DNA of 64,000 nucleotides, from the NCBI RefSeq assembly GCF_019578655.1, contig NC_063263.1, positions 19,653,001 to 19,717,000 on the forward strand, read 5' to 3'. The DNA is from Ricinus communis (lineage: Eukaryota; Streptophyta; Magnoliopsida; Malpighiales; Euphorbiaceae). Under the pieces are notes generated by a model that did not search any database, was not told the DNA's origin, and worked only from the letters and a program-made list of their open reading frames with translations. Positions within the stretch are counted from its first letter, which is position 1, and each line of letters opens with the position of its first letter. This document shows, in pieces, positions 38,443-50,774 of this stretch. A program made the translations under genes and the position numbers.

Positions 38443-39429
38443 ATGCAGCAATCCAAAGATCAATTACCAGTTGGGTATAGATTCAGCCCTACAGAGGGGG
38501 AGTTAGTGGGTCACTATCTCTTTAAGAAACTCAAAGGCAGTAGCCTTTTACCCTTTGAGACAATGTTGGTAGCCGATAGTAACCTGTACGACAAGGATGA
38601 GCCTTGGCAGTTATGGGAGAAATCTGGTGCCCGGTGTTCGTTCAACAGTGATGACCGTGAGATTTACTTGTTCACTCCTTTAAAGAAGAAGCGTTCGAGG
38701 ATTTTGCGAAGTGTTGGTGATGGTGGTACTTGGCATGGCGTGGATTCTGGAAAGCCTGTTAAAGCTAGGATAGGTGAAGGACAATGGATTAAAGGAATGA
38801 AGAAAACATTTAATTACAGAAACCCAAAATCTATTCATGATGGCTGTTGGATTATGCATGAGTTCTCTTTGTTTGACGTCAGCTCCGACTGGGTTCTTTG
38901 TCGTCTCAAGAAGAATTTTGTTACTGATGATCAAAAAGGGTGCGAGATTACAAAAAGGATTTCATGGAAGAATAGGAAAATTGTCGACTCTGATGGTGAA
39001 TGTGACAAGCGTTTGATGACTGCTGATGTAGCAATTGCAGAACAACCGGCGTTATCAGATTTTAGTTTTAATGGGGCTTCAGTTCTTGTGGTAGCTGAAC
39101 AAGGCAATGCCAACACCGCAGGAGCAGACTTCAACTCTGAGATGGTTCCATCTGACAACGGTTTGCAGGCTGAAACAATTGTCGCAGAAGGAGAAATATT
39201 ACCTGAAGTCAATTCTAATGAGGGCGATCAATTATTAGGTCACGAGATCGTTGAGTGGGCTCATAACAGTTCCTCCATGATCAATACGGATCTTACCTTC
39301 TCTAACGGTGAGCAGTCAGGCGATGATCAAAGCTTTTATGCTGACCTTGAATCACTAAATCAGTCCGATTCTTATTTAGCCTATCTACTGGAAGACGATG
39401 ACATGCCTTCTAAATTTGGTAGTAGATAG
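38443..39429 (+). CDS. Divergent NAC-domain transcription factor, intronless (328 aa)
   Basis: NAC proteins are plant-specific transcription factors. The N-terminal about 165 residues follow the NAC subdomain order. Subdomain A is LPVGYRFSPTEGELVGHYL, subdomain C is around EIYLFTPLKKK, D spans GTWHGVDSGKPVK to CWIMHEFSL, and E is DWVLCRLKK. The conserved GYWKATG-type DNA-contact stretch of canonical NACs is replaced by GTWHGVDSG, so DNA binding may be altered. The C-terminal about 160 residues are acidic and Ser/Asn-rich, ending with SYLAYLLEDDDMP, like an activation region. Most NAC genes have introns in the NAC domain, but this reading frame is continuous. It has its own TATA box and repeat-bearing promoter. 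It could be a fast-evolving lineage-specific copy. No break or premature stop was seen. Confidence 0.88.
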   Translation: MQQSKDQLPVGYRFSPTEGELVGHYLFKKLKGSSLLPFETMLVADSNLYDKDEPWQLWEKSGARCSFNSDDREIYLFTPLKKKRSRILRSVGDGGTWHGVDSGKPVKARIGEGQWIKGMKKTFNYRNPKSIHDGCWIMHEFSLFDVSSDWVLCRLKKNFVTDDQKGCEITKRISWKNRKIVDSDGECDKRLMTADVAIAEQPALSDFSFNGASVLVVAEQGNANTAGADFNSEMVPSDNGLQAETIVAEGEILPEVNSNEGDQLLGHEIVEWAHNSSSMINTDLTFSNGEQSGDDQSFYADLESLNQSDSYLAYLLEDDDMPSKFGSR

Positions 39430-41037
39430 CTGAACAAATTTTGATTTCAGATATATATGCATATAGCTATAGATTTGTCTTGAACAGTTGCTAGATACAG
39501 GTTTCCTACCAAGGTCTAATTTTGTATAAATTCAATACGTACTTGTTGATTGTTGTCTGTGGTTTGGCTTTGGATATTTGGGTGCATGGTTTCTCATAGC
39601 AATTCAAGCTGCTACTCTCTTTATTATTAATTATTGTTGTTTCACTCTCATACTCTGGAAAAAGACATACATTCTATATGTCAGATTAAATTAATGCTGA
39701 AATCCTTGAATGCCCAGGATGTGAAATTTGCACATAAAAAATATTATGTTTATATTGATCACATTTACACTTGAGGTCTCAACACTCAGGCTTGAGAGTA
39801 GAGTGATAACCCACCAACATAAGAAGTTACGCCTGCATATATCGTTTCTATAAATTCTGGTGTAATCTTCCTTATTAGTCAGATAGAAGCTATTTAAATG
39901 AACCTAATACAGTTGCTCTTTTGTGAATGATGAGGAATGGTCAGTGCACTGATGAATTTTACAAATTTAAAAGCTACTGCTGCTGAAGTATTTCACAGGA
40001 TTGAATGATATATATGAATTTCTGCAATCTATGAGAGTCTGCTTTACCTTTGATTTTTAACAGGAGATGACTATAATATATATTGCTTGCTAATTTTAAA
40101 TCATTTCTATAGAGTAAACTTGATGTCATAGGATAATCATTATGCATACTACTTGATATTTATATTGGTTTCAGCTCGTAATTGCCAATTTTTAATGAAT
40201 CTTTTCAATATCATTATTATATTTATTAAATTTCTAAGGTATTCATATTTTTAGATGTATTACTTTTTTTATATTATTTTTTAATTCCTTAAATAATTTT
40301 TTATATTATAAAACTTTATTAAAAATCTAGAAATAGAACGACAAAAAAGTTATTGATTTTATGAGTTTAGATACCCCGGCTCTATAAATTGAAAAATATA
40401 TGAGGCATTTATTTTAATCCATGAACAATTTCTTAAGGTCTAATTCAACCCAAAGTTATTATTTTTTCTAATCTCAATCACATCAAAATTTTCTATTAAC
40501 TATCGATTAGCTTTAGTCCCATCATAAATTGGAGTTTATTTACATATACAAATTCTGTGAAAATCACTTGATTTCTTCGAAAAAAATTTAAAAAGACTAA
40601 TTATTTTTCGACATTCTCATCTTTATAAGTCGTATACTGTTAGTAAAATTCAAAACACTAAAATGATTCATTTATTATAAAGGCCGGTTTTTCTACCATC
40701 ACCAAGTTTTCGGCTAAAGGATTTTGTGGCCAATCAACCATTAAAAGAAAACTGTGGTCTAGTTCGGCCAAAAAAGCTTATTTTAGGGGGCATTAGAACT
40801 TGAAAATTAGTTCAGGGGCCAAATTGACCTTTAGCCTTATTTTATCCTATAAACAATAAAATTCCTTAAATGTCCAAAAATTGAATAGGCGCCAGTTTTA
40901 TAACAGCCCACTAGAACTGCTGGTAACTGTCGACAACTGCTCCAAAAGAAGCCTAAAAACATTCACCACTTTCAGAATTTCAGTCTTTTTTACCAGAAAA
41001 TGCTCTTTGTATACATCACTCTCTTTGTTAATCAATC
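39430..41037. other. Intergenic between NAC-like gene and GEX2
   Basis: The first few hundred bases are the 3' flank of the NAC-like gene. Around 40380-40860 there are phrases such as AGTTCAGGGGCCAAATTGACC that resemble dispersed repeats. The GEX2 promoter should lie in the last few hundred bases, but no clear TATA box could be chosen. No gene is recognised. Confidence 0.4.
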
Positions 41038-44000
41038 ATGGCAATCCAAATTCGTTTATGCACTCTCATTTTCCCTGTGGGTTTCCTGTCCCTTTCATCC
41101 CTCGCATCATCCTCAGGTACCAATTGAGATCTTTCATGTTTTAGTTCTATTATTCTTGTGGAGAAAGCAATTGGAAAAGCTGACACCTTTTAATATCTTT
41201 CAGATAAACCACAAATACCCAATTTTGCTTTCAGTTGGTTAAATGACAACAACACTTTCCAAGCTGGTGATATTGCAGCCATTAAGATTATAGTTTTAGG
41301 AGAGTTTGATAGTAAAGTAAATGCTTCACTTGATAGAAGTTCTTTCAGTCCTATATTGACAGTGAATGGCAAGAAAGGGAACAGCTCCTTTGTTTCCGGG
41401 GTTTTCCTGGATACTTCAGGGGATACCAATTCCTGGAGAATTTTGTTCACTCCAATCAGGGTTGGGGTCTTCAATGTCCTTATTAATGATGACCCTTTCA
41501 AAGTGTTTGATTCATCTCTCCATTTCAAAGTTGTACCAGGTTTTCGTTTACATTTTGTCTTTCGAACTTCTGTTTTCCCCTTTCAGATATTTGAGATAAT
41601 GCTTCTTTTCCCATTTTATTCTTTATGGCTTTGTCCCCTAAAAGATTTGTATAAATTGTTTCCGAATGAATGATCTGTATCTTATTTTAAGTCCAAATAA
41701 ACTGTATTACTTTTCTTACTTTTGGGGTATTGAACGCTTGACCGAACGTCTTTGTTTTGGTTCTTGATTCTGCATGAGTGCTCTATATGAGTTTTAGTAA
41801 CTGTTTTCATTGAGGAAAGCTGAATTTGCTGCAATCATACTTAGTGCTTGCTGGAAGTGCTACTGAGCACTTTATGCCCATTGCCTCTGCATTATAATGC
41901 TCACCCATCAAAACTCATTGCAAAATATCAGCATTTTCTGATGCATATGGTGAAATATTTTCATTATGTCGAGTGCATATAAAGATGACTACTAATTCCT
42001 GCTGTTATTGTTGGATTGAAGGGCGGATTTATCCATCTGTCTGCACAGCTTCATGGATGGGTGTCCTGAATGAGCTTGAAGCTGGGTTAAAAGCTGCTGT
42101 TTCTATCATTCCTAGAGATGCATTTGGCAATAATGTTTCATCAGCTACAGAAGAATTAAAACCTCATAATTTTACATTGTCTGCACTTTATGTAAATGGC
42201 TCCCTTGCTTGTGTGCCAAACATCAGCCATATAGGTTGGAATGAGTTTGGTTATATTAATATTGAGTTTATTGCAGCAAAAGCTGGAAACTTTTTATTGC
42301 ATGTGAAAGGGGGCAATCAAAGCTTGAGTGGCTCTCCACTTCCATTAAAAGTGAATCCAGGTGATTTTCTATAGCTTTTATCAATTGCTCATAGCATGAT
42401 TGCAGAGACAGTGATATTGTTAGATATTGCAATTCACTATTTAGGTCTTTCTTTCTCAAGATGTTAGCGTGGACGAAATTAGCAATTTTGTTTTGGTGCA
42501 TGATTGAAAACCTCGAAATCCATTATTGTTCTAATCCTACAATTAAGTGCATATTTTTTCATGATTTTTAAGGCACTTCGACTCCTTGTATCATCCGTTT
42601 GTGCATTACAGATTCTGTTGGGAAGAAAATCATTAGTGTCTCCATGCTGGTGGAAAATAAATGGAGGAACCATTTTTTAAACTGTTGTTGAGTCTGTTTG
42701 GAGCAATTATCACCTGTTCGTAATTTTTTTATGTGTTAGAAGATATGGATCTTTTTGCGTCCATTTTGAATGGTGATGCTTAACTTTTTGCTTTTCAGGA
42801 CCTCTAGATGTTTCCAATTGCCTGGCAAAGTGGAAGTTTGAGACAAACATTTGGCAAATATTTTCCAAGATGGAAATTCTTATACACCAACAAGATCAAT
42901 ACGGGAACCTTGTTTACGGGTTATATGAATTTGATGCTGATATCATTGAAAAAGAGACAAATCTATCTATACCAGTTGCAGATTTGCAATTTGAAGAAGT
43001 CTTGCCAGGAATTCAGTTATTCTCGTTCAGTCTACTGGAATCAGGAAACTTCTTGCTCACTATATCTGATGCGAAGCATAACAGAAGCATCAACAGTATG
43101 CCATTTCCTTATACTGTGTTTATAGGTGTGTATGTAGCTGTTAACTGACTTTTTGGTGCTTCTTCTACTCCAATGCCCCTACTTGTCTTTTCTTTATTCC
43201 TTCCCCAAATGTAACGAGAGTCTACTCTGCTACTTAGTCATCATAGTCACTACACTAGAACAAGGATCCAGATTTGGATTGCTTACACATGCAGAATAGT
43301 TAGTTCTTTGGTAATATTCCAATTCCTCGCCTATTTGAAGTCCTCAATGAAGTTTTTCTTGAATTCTTGGGCAACAAGATCTTTGAATATACATATACTG
43401 CATGCATATAAATATTCTACTTTCTCTTTGAAGTAGTTGCAAATTTGTGTTTCAATTCGATAGGTTATTGTGATGGATCAGCCAGCATTGTTAATGGGTC
43501 TGGTCTGAATGATTCAGTCGCTGGTGAAATTGCACAGTTTTCACTTTACTTGGTTGATGCTTTTCAATATCCGTCTTTTGTTGAAATAGAAAGCATTCAA
43601 GTGCAGATAGTTATGGAAAATGATTCTGTCCATGTACAACCAAGCATCCATCCAATCATTATCGGTATTTGCACTTTATTAACAATTTAAGTTGTTTCTT
43701 TTGTAAAAAGCAATATGAATAGTATGTCACAAAGAGCATTCATCTTTGAAATAGGGAGTGGACTTGCTCAAGAACTAAGCTTCGGCCAAACAGAAATTGC
43801 TCCTGCACCATATGTTTTTCTTAGCAACACTGTGAGTAGTTCACACCATACATATATATTATATGTCTGTAAAATTGTTTCTCAGATTCTAATTTTCTTC
43901 TTTTCTTGTTCTCTTTGATTCAGTCTGCTGGACACTCAAAAGTTCTGGCAAGTGCGTTTAATGTGATTTACAAGCCTGAGAAGAGTGGAATTTATGAAAT

Positions 44001-47000
44001 ATATGTATTTTGTGGAAACATTTTACTGGGTGGCAGTCACTCATTTAGAAAGGAAGTGAGAGCAGGTATTTCCAGTCTATAGACTGATTTCTTTGGGTTA
44101 GTCCTCATATCTATTTTTCCCATCATTTTTTAGTGTCAGTATTGCCATGTTGAAAGAAAAATGTTATAAAAGATCATTTTCATAATAAGAAGATAATAGT
44201 TCTTGATTGGTCCAAAGCTTTAGAGTTTGAACGGCTTATAATTTGAGGTAATTAGTTCACTTTAGAAAGATAACTCCTTTTTATTTTATAGACACCCAAT
44301 CTGTAAGCTTTAAACGCCCTAGATAGGAATAAACTTGAGTTTCAAGTGTTCTTAAATGAAGTGAAGACTATTTAATAAAATTTGTTATTTGAAAATAAAA
44401 AGATGTCCATTTTTATTGTGAAGGTTAAATTGTAGTTATAGTGTCGTACAATTTGATCTTGAAATACCTCGGAAATGTCTAAAAACACGTGCTGAAATTT
44501 AGTTTATTAATCTTCTTATTCGGTTACAAAAAGAAATAGGCATTTAATCAAACATCAAATTGTTAATCCTATCTCTGTTGCAAGGTTTGATTTTACACTT
44601 CTGATTGTTTGTACAGTGAACATTAGCGTTTTTATTTCTTGATGTTTCTTAAAAGAACTTTTTTTGATTGAATGAAATGATGCTAAGGTCTTGTTATTCA
44701 AGTAGATTAATTTCTTCCTTGAACCTAAAGTTATTTCTCATTTTGCACAGGAGAGGTTGATGTATCACTCTCAAAAGTTGTGAATTCTGCTCCCAAGGTC
44801 CCAAAGCTGAGTGAAAATGAAATAATGGTGCAACTGATGGACAGTTTTTCTAATCCTGTCATGTCTCAACAGTCACTGCTGAACCTAGAGATTGCTTCAG
44901 TTAACAGGTCTGGTTTTTCAACTGGGATATTTGTGGGTAACAATGATGGGTCATATACTTGTCCATTTCTGGCTAAGGATGTCGGCACCTATGAAATGTG
45001 TGTTTTATTTGATGGAAAGCGTTTAGCACCCTGCCCCTTTGGAGTCAATGTGTACAGTGGTAAGTTAAAACCGCAATGACATATGACGGTCTCTACTCTC
45101 CGATCATGTAAACTTTTATTTATGTATATGATTAGTCATTTGTTAGTCTCTCTGCTATAGAAAGGTGAACTTGATTTATGCTCTTCATATGAGATTTAAA
45201 GATGTCTGAAAGAGAAAGTTCAGTAATTTCCTCCATTTTAATCGCATAACTACTTTTTTTTTTCCTTTCATATTTAATTTAACAAGATCTTTACCCATTA
45301 GGTTATCCAGTGTGTACTATGTGATCTTTTTTCATATTTAAAAGTTAAGGAACAAGTGGTTTATGAGTTTTCTGAATGGAAATATTAGACATTTCAACAC
45401 TTTCCTCTTAGCGTGTGATCATGATATATTTGCTATCACTTATCATATATGGTGGATATACCAGAGAGTCTTTCTGTTATTTCTGCATGATGGGTGCTTG
45501 AAATTGTAAATTTCACATTGATGGATGAGATTATATATCTTTCTAAGGTGCTTGTTTTCACTCTCTTCTAGGTGAATATTTTCCTAAAGCCTATGATGAT
45601 AAAATTGCTGTGTGGGAGGATGAGTCTGTTGCTTTTGATGTTTTAGCAAATGACTACTTTGCTGGAAACAATGCAAGTATAATTGAGTTCTCAAAAGTAA
45701 GACTTGAAACAATTGTAATATTTATGATGTCTCTCTTCTTCCAAACTTCTTGTTATATGTTTCTACCATATGCCATGTACATCTGTTAAATTATTTATTT
45801 GTTTTACATGATATTAAAATGTATTGCAGTTGAATTTTTTTTCAAACATATTAGATGAACCATTGACTCTTCTGCGATGTAAAAAGTACTGTCATTAGTC
45901 ATAATTCAAGCACTGGAGTAGCTATATGGCATCTGTCAGTTTGCAGTTGAGATTATGCTTATCTTGTTGATTTGTTCTTTGAAGAATTTAGTTCGAACAT
46001 TGACTTGCTGTTTTTTTGGGTAATTTGTCAGCCAGGTCGTGGTTCACTTTTAAAGTACGGACATTTGTTTAGATACACTCCCTATCAAGATTATTGGGGG
46101 AATGACAGTTTTATGTATACAATTGTGGATGTAAATCAAAATCTTGCTTCTGCTGTTGTAAATATTTCTATCCTCAATATCCCACCGCAGCTTATTTCAT
46201 TTCCAAGTCTATTGCAAGCAACTGAGGACATGATTAGCCCCAGATATGGGTATTGTGCATGTCACAAAACTTACTCATTCTCTCATTATATTGAAGTTTA
46301 ATTTGGATAATGTTTCCTGGGTACATTCTCCTGTTATCATGATTATTGGTCATCGCAGTGGTTTCTCAGGGTTTGCAATAAGATATTCTGAACCGATGGA
46401 GAAAATTGCTGTCACTATAAGTGCAGACTCTGGGACACTGTTTTTATCTCCGATGCTGGTTCAGTTTGGGCAGCCCATTTTGGAAGAATTTTCTGTCACA
46501 AAAGAGGACGATGAAGCAAAGAGTTTGATCTTACAGGGCTCTGTAGAAGTAATCAATCTAGCCCTTCAATCAATTCAATATCTTGGGTACTATCTACTTG
46601 TCCTTTCTTCTCGAATTATATTTTATCAGTTGAGATTCATGAGGTCTTTTGGTTAGTATCTGAGCAAGTTCTTGCCTCTTAGTGTAGCATATCAGGGGTT
46701 CAAACCCATGTTCTTTCCTCTGATGAATTTTAATACACATGATTCTTGAACCTTAGTTTTGCTCCTTGATACATTACACCTCTTTGCTGAAGTACTTTCT
46801 GTGAAATGACTAGAAATTCCTGATTCTTATCAGAAAATTGCTTTTCATCATTGACATACAAAAAATGGGAAAGCATAGGCAGCCAACCGATTGTTAACAA
46901 TTTTTTTATTTCTTTCTCCATGGTTAAGTAGTTATTGACAAATGGAGAACCTAATAGTCAAGCTATATGATAAGAATGAGGATAAACATAACCAGCAAAA

Positions 47001-49354
47001 AGGAATACTCTAGAAAATAAAAGAGGTAAAGAAGTTATTGCAACAGATCATTTTGGGCCTTGAATATTTGTTTGGAGGATAGTATAGCTGCATTAATGTG
47101 CCTTCATCTTTCTGTTAGCATGACTCATGTATCATCTATTTTTTCTTGGTCTATTATTAACTTTTTCTTCCCCATCTTAATCAGCAATGATAATTTCAGT
47201 GGTGATGATATTGTTAGAGTTTCTGCCAGCAACACGAATGGGAAAACTGATGTGGACATTCCAGTTTTTGTGGAACCTATAAATGATCCTCCATTTATTA
47301 ATATCCCAAAATTTATCATATTGAATGGGGACGGGGACGAATCACTGATCTTTGACAAAGCTAGAGACAAGTTTGAGTTCTGTATTGGAGATCCAGATTC
47401 TCTCAACTTTCCTGGTAACATCTGTTGGCGTTTACTTGAGTATTCAAATTGTTTGGACACCAAATTTTTCATGCTAAATTTAAAGAGAGTTGTAATTCTT
47501 TAAAAGGTAAAATTTAGCAATTTAGACTTTCAGTTGCTTCCACCATAAATGATAAATTTCAACTGGTACGAATTGAAGTATAATCTCAATCAGTGTTTCT
47601 ACAGAGAATTCATGGTAGAAAAAGATGAACATTCCTTTCTTAACAGTATACGACAGTATATGTTAATGCTCTGACAAAGCTAGATTGAAGTTATGTAAAA
47701 GTTTAGTGATAATGATTTTTCTTAATTATTGACAGCAATGGTTGTTTAGGTCTTGACATTGAGGGAGAGTTCTTAGAAATGTCTTTTGGGTACTTATTTG
47801 TTACTTCTGGCTATGTTTCAGGCAGTGAGTCTCATTTTATAGTCACATTCTCTGTGGAAGTAGATGATGGATTTTTAGTAACCAGTCTATCAGCTGAGCT
47901 CATAAATACAACTGAACTGAAGCTAATGAATAGTTATCAGTGGCAACCACTTCAGACATACGTTGCTATATCTAAACATTTCATGGTAAAAGCTAACGGC
48001 ATCAGATTCCGAGGGAACATTAATGATTGCAACTTTGTCATGCAACAACTGTCATATCATGTGAGTGAGCTCATTTACTTAAAAGTTTTATAAGAAAATA
48101 TGAAATCCATTTCAGACTTCGGTTATAAGGACTCTATCCCTGAATCCTACTTGTGATTTTTAGTAAGTCCTGGATTAATCGCAGATGCATTTTTTGGTTT
48201 AAATTTTCATGTAATGTGATAAAATTATGAACTCTATGTTACATTAAGCAAGTAATTGTCTTTCTAATTAATTTCTATTCTCCTATCTTTGTCATTGGAT
48301 TGTAGGGGGGAGAAAATGGTGCTGTTTTAACAGTGAAAGTAAATGACATGGGTCACTACGGTTGTTATTCAGACTGCACCGAAAGGATTTCAATGCCATT
48401 GCATGCTGAGGCTACTGTAAATCTTATATGGAGAAGCCCAATGAGTTCATTGGCAGCTCATAGTAAGTGACAGTTTGCAAATTTTGTTTCACATTTGGGA
48501 TGCCATTTTTTACAACTACTCTTCCATTCCCTTTTAGAAACTTGGTTTATCAATTACAGAGATTAACTTTGCCCATTTGAAGTTATAGCTCTTGCAGTAC
48601 TGAGTATTGCATATTCATTTTAAAAATTGAAAAATCTGATCAAATTTCACTCTGTGGGTGTAGCTCTTGGATCAGCTGTCATTCTTGAATTCCTTGTGGT
48701 GCTTTCTCTTGGAGTAATTCTTCTATTCTTTACATGCAAATGTGCAATTCTTCTGACAAATGAAAGATGCAGCAGAAACCTTCAGAACTCTCCGCAATTT
48801 TGCATGCAAAATTTCCAAAAGGAATCTGTAAGCCAACGTCAGTTTATCTCATGTTTATTTGGAGAAATTTTAACTGTAGTTTAGTACTCTTTCTTCCTTT
48901 CACTGAAGTTGTGATCTCTTACTGCTGAGAAGCTGATCAGAGCATGTTTCTCCTCATGTATTATAATGTTACATATACTCTCTGGATGGTTTATTTGGAG
49001 CACAAGTTTTAATGTAACATGCTTGAATCTGCTATGCAGTCAAATACTGATTTGTCTGAAGAAACAACTTCCTTCTCTGGGTGTTCAAGAATTCTTTCAC
49101 TTCATAGTCAACTTGCTATCTTTCGAGACTGGTAACTATCTAATGACATCCTGGATGGAGTCATAGCTGCAGTAGAGAAATTAATATCTGTTTTTCTTAC
49201 CAGTTGCTTTTTGTGAATATGCAGCTGCCGCCGCCATTTTGGAGTTGGCGAAACTTGCCAGGATGTAAGTAGCCCCTCTCAAGCAATCAGTGGCCAGAAT
49301 CTTGAAACTCTGCCTAGTTTTGTGCCACTTTCTATAGAGAAGGGAATACATTGA
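41038..49354 (+). CDS. GEX2: GEX2-like gamete-expressed membrane protein (17 exons, 1130 aa)
   Basis: In Arabidopsis, GEX2 is a sperm-surface protein with filamin-like repeats needed for gamete attachment. Exons: 41038-41116, 41204-41539, 42022-42360, 42799-43125, 43464-43664, 43755-43831, 43924-44065, 44751-45059, 45572-45696, 46032-46249, 46359-46586, 47185-47414, 47822-48060, 48306-48462, 48664-48827, 49040-49131, 49225-49354. All are GT-AG with continuous phase. The order is a signal peptide (MAIQIRLCTLIFPVGFLSLS...), then filamin/Ig-like repeats (about 27-603). Next come cadherin-like repeats (about 604-1000), with VLANDYF, FRYTPYQDYWGNDSF, GNDNFSGDD, EPINDPPF and KVNDMGHYG. A transmembrane helix follows (about 1004-1030, AVILEFLVVLSLGVILLFF), and a Cys-containing cytosolic tail of about 100 residues closes the protein. 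The start at 41038 is chosen because it gives the signal peptide. Confidence 0.92.
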
Positions 49355-49575
49355 AGTTTGATCTGCCATGTCCAATTAGACCATGTGATGTAGACAGTAG
49401 AAGAATTGAGATAGACATTAAATTCAGAATTGAAGCACAATAATATTTAAGTGATTCACTGTGAAATTCTTTGTACTAAAAGGGTTGTCTATTGATAAAT
49501 ATTGAAGAGTCTAAATATGGAAAATCTATTATTAATCATTTAATCAAATAGGGTTATGAGGACTAAATTCTTACC

Positions 49576-50774
49576 TTAGCCTTCACATGAGCAAGAAATT
49601 ACATAATCAACATTTACAGTGGATGTATTAGTTTCTATACAATCAGCAGACATAGAACTCTCTCCTTCACCTCTTCTCAATGTTTCTTCTGGATATAGAA
49701 GTGGCCTTGGAGGCAACTGTAAGCTCTCCAAATCCCCTTCAAGCATCTCTATGACTTTGTTCATTGGAGGACGGTCATTGGGTTCCATTTGTATACACCA
49801 TAACCCAACTATAACCATTTTCTTTGATATTTCCTTCTCCTCCTCTGCCATATCTCCTATTGCCAGAACATTTTCCTTAGAAACTTGATCATACACCCAA
49901 AATGGAAAGTAAATTTGGCTTGACTTTTCTGCTAATGCATTCAAATTCTTCCTTCTCCCTGCCATTTCTAGCAATGGCATTGCAAAGCTGTAGACATCAG
50001 CTTTATGTGAGACACGTTCAATATTTCTGTAAACTAGTTCTGGAGCCATGTATCCTATTGTTCCCCTTTGCTGCAGTAAGTGAGGCAATGCTACCATTTG
50101 CAGGATACAATTTAGCAAGTCCGAAGTCTGAAATCTTTGGAATGAAATTTTCATCAAGAACGATATTATGAGGCTTGATGTCAAAATGTAGTATTTGCAT
50201 GTGACAACCTCGATGTAGATACTCAATACCTCGTGCTACTCCAACTGAGATTTCATATAATTTTTCCCAACTTAAAGAAATTTGATCCTTCTTGAGAAAA
50301 GATGTACTTTTCAACAGATCCAATAGGCATAAAATCATACACAAGAGCTTGCTTTGATCCCTCAACACAGAAACCAATCAGTTGCACAATATCAACATGG
50401 TGAATTCTTCCAATTGTAGCAACTTCATTCATAAAATCTTGTCCATCAGTTTTGGACTTGCCCAACATCTTTATGGCTGCAAAATGGCCGCTGCGGAGCT
50501 TTCCTTTGTAGACAGAACCAAAGCCTCCTTCACCCAATTTATCCTTGAAACCTTTAGTCATTTTCCTTATCTCTGAGTAAGAATACCTTACTGGCATAAG
50601 GGTGTTGCAACCATGTAGGAATTCTTCGATTGTAGTATATCCTGACAAATGTCTCCTTCGCCATTTGTAGATTAAGAATGCAATTACACATGGAAGCCCA
50701 CATAAAGGTTTTGTCATAGAATGAAGTAGCACCACAGAAAATTCACAAAGACATTTAGAATATATAGAAACCAT
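49576..50774 (-). pseudogene. LRK10L-type receptor-like kinase pseudogene (two frameshifts, ectodomain missing)
   Basis: The parent family, LRK10L/PR5K-like receptor kinases, are plasma-membrane kinases of the leaf-rust-resistance Lr10 class. On the - strand there is a membrane segment ([16 protein letters not shown]), then the glycine loop [11 protein letters not shown] and the ATP-binding lysine in AAIKM. The catalytic loop [20 protein letters not shown] and a normal C terminus ending at 49576 follow. The kinase lies in three frames. Compared with the family, one extra A in a short A run near 50281-50283 breaks the frame, and another near 50067-50069 shifts it again. The second can be checked against the paralogue at 63.5 kb, which lacks the extra base at the same site. 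No extracellular domain exon was found upstream. The kinase motifs are otherwise well kept, so inactivation looks recent. Confidence 0.85.

Noticed and set aside
50253..50774. Intact short receptor kinase
   Set aside because: The frame ends soon after the kinase N lobe because of a one-base shift, while the remaining kinase lies in other frames; it is a pseudogene piece.
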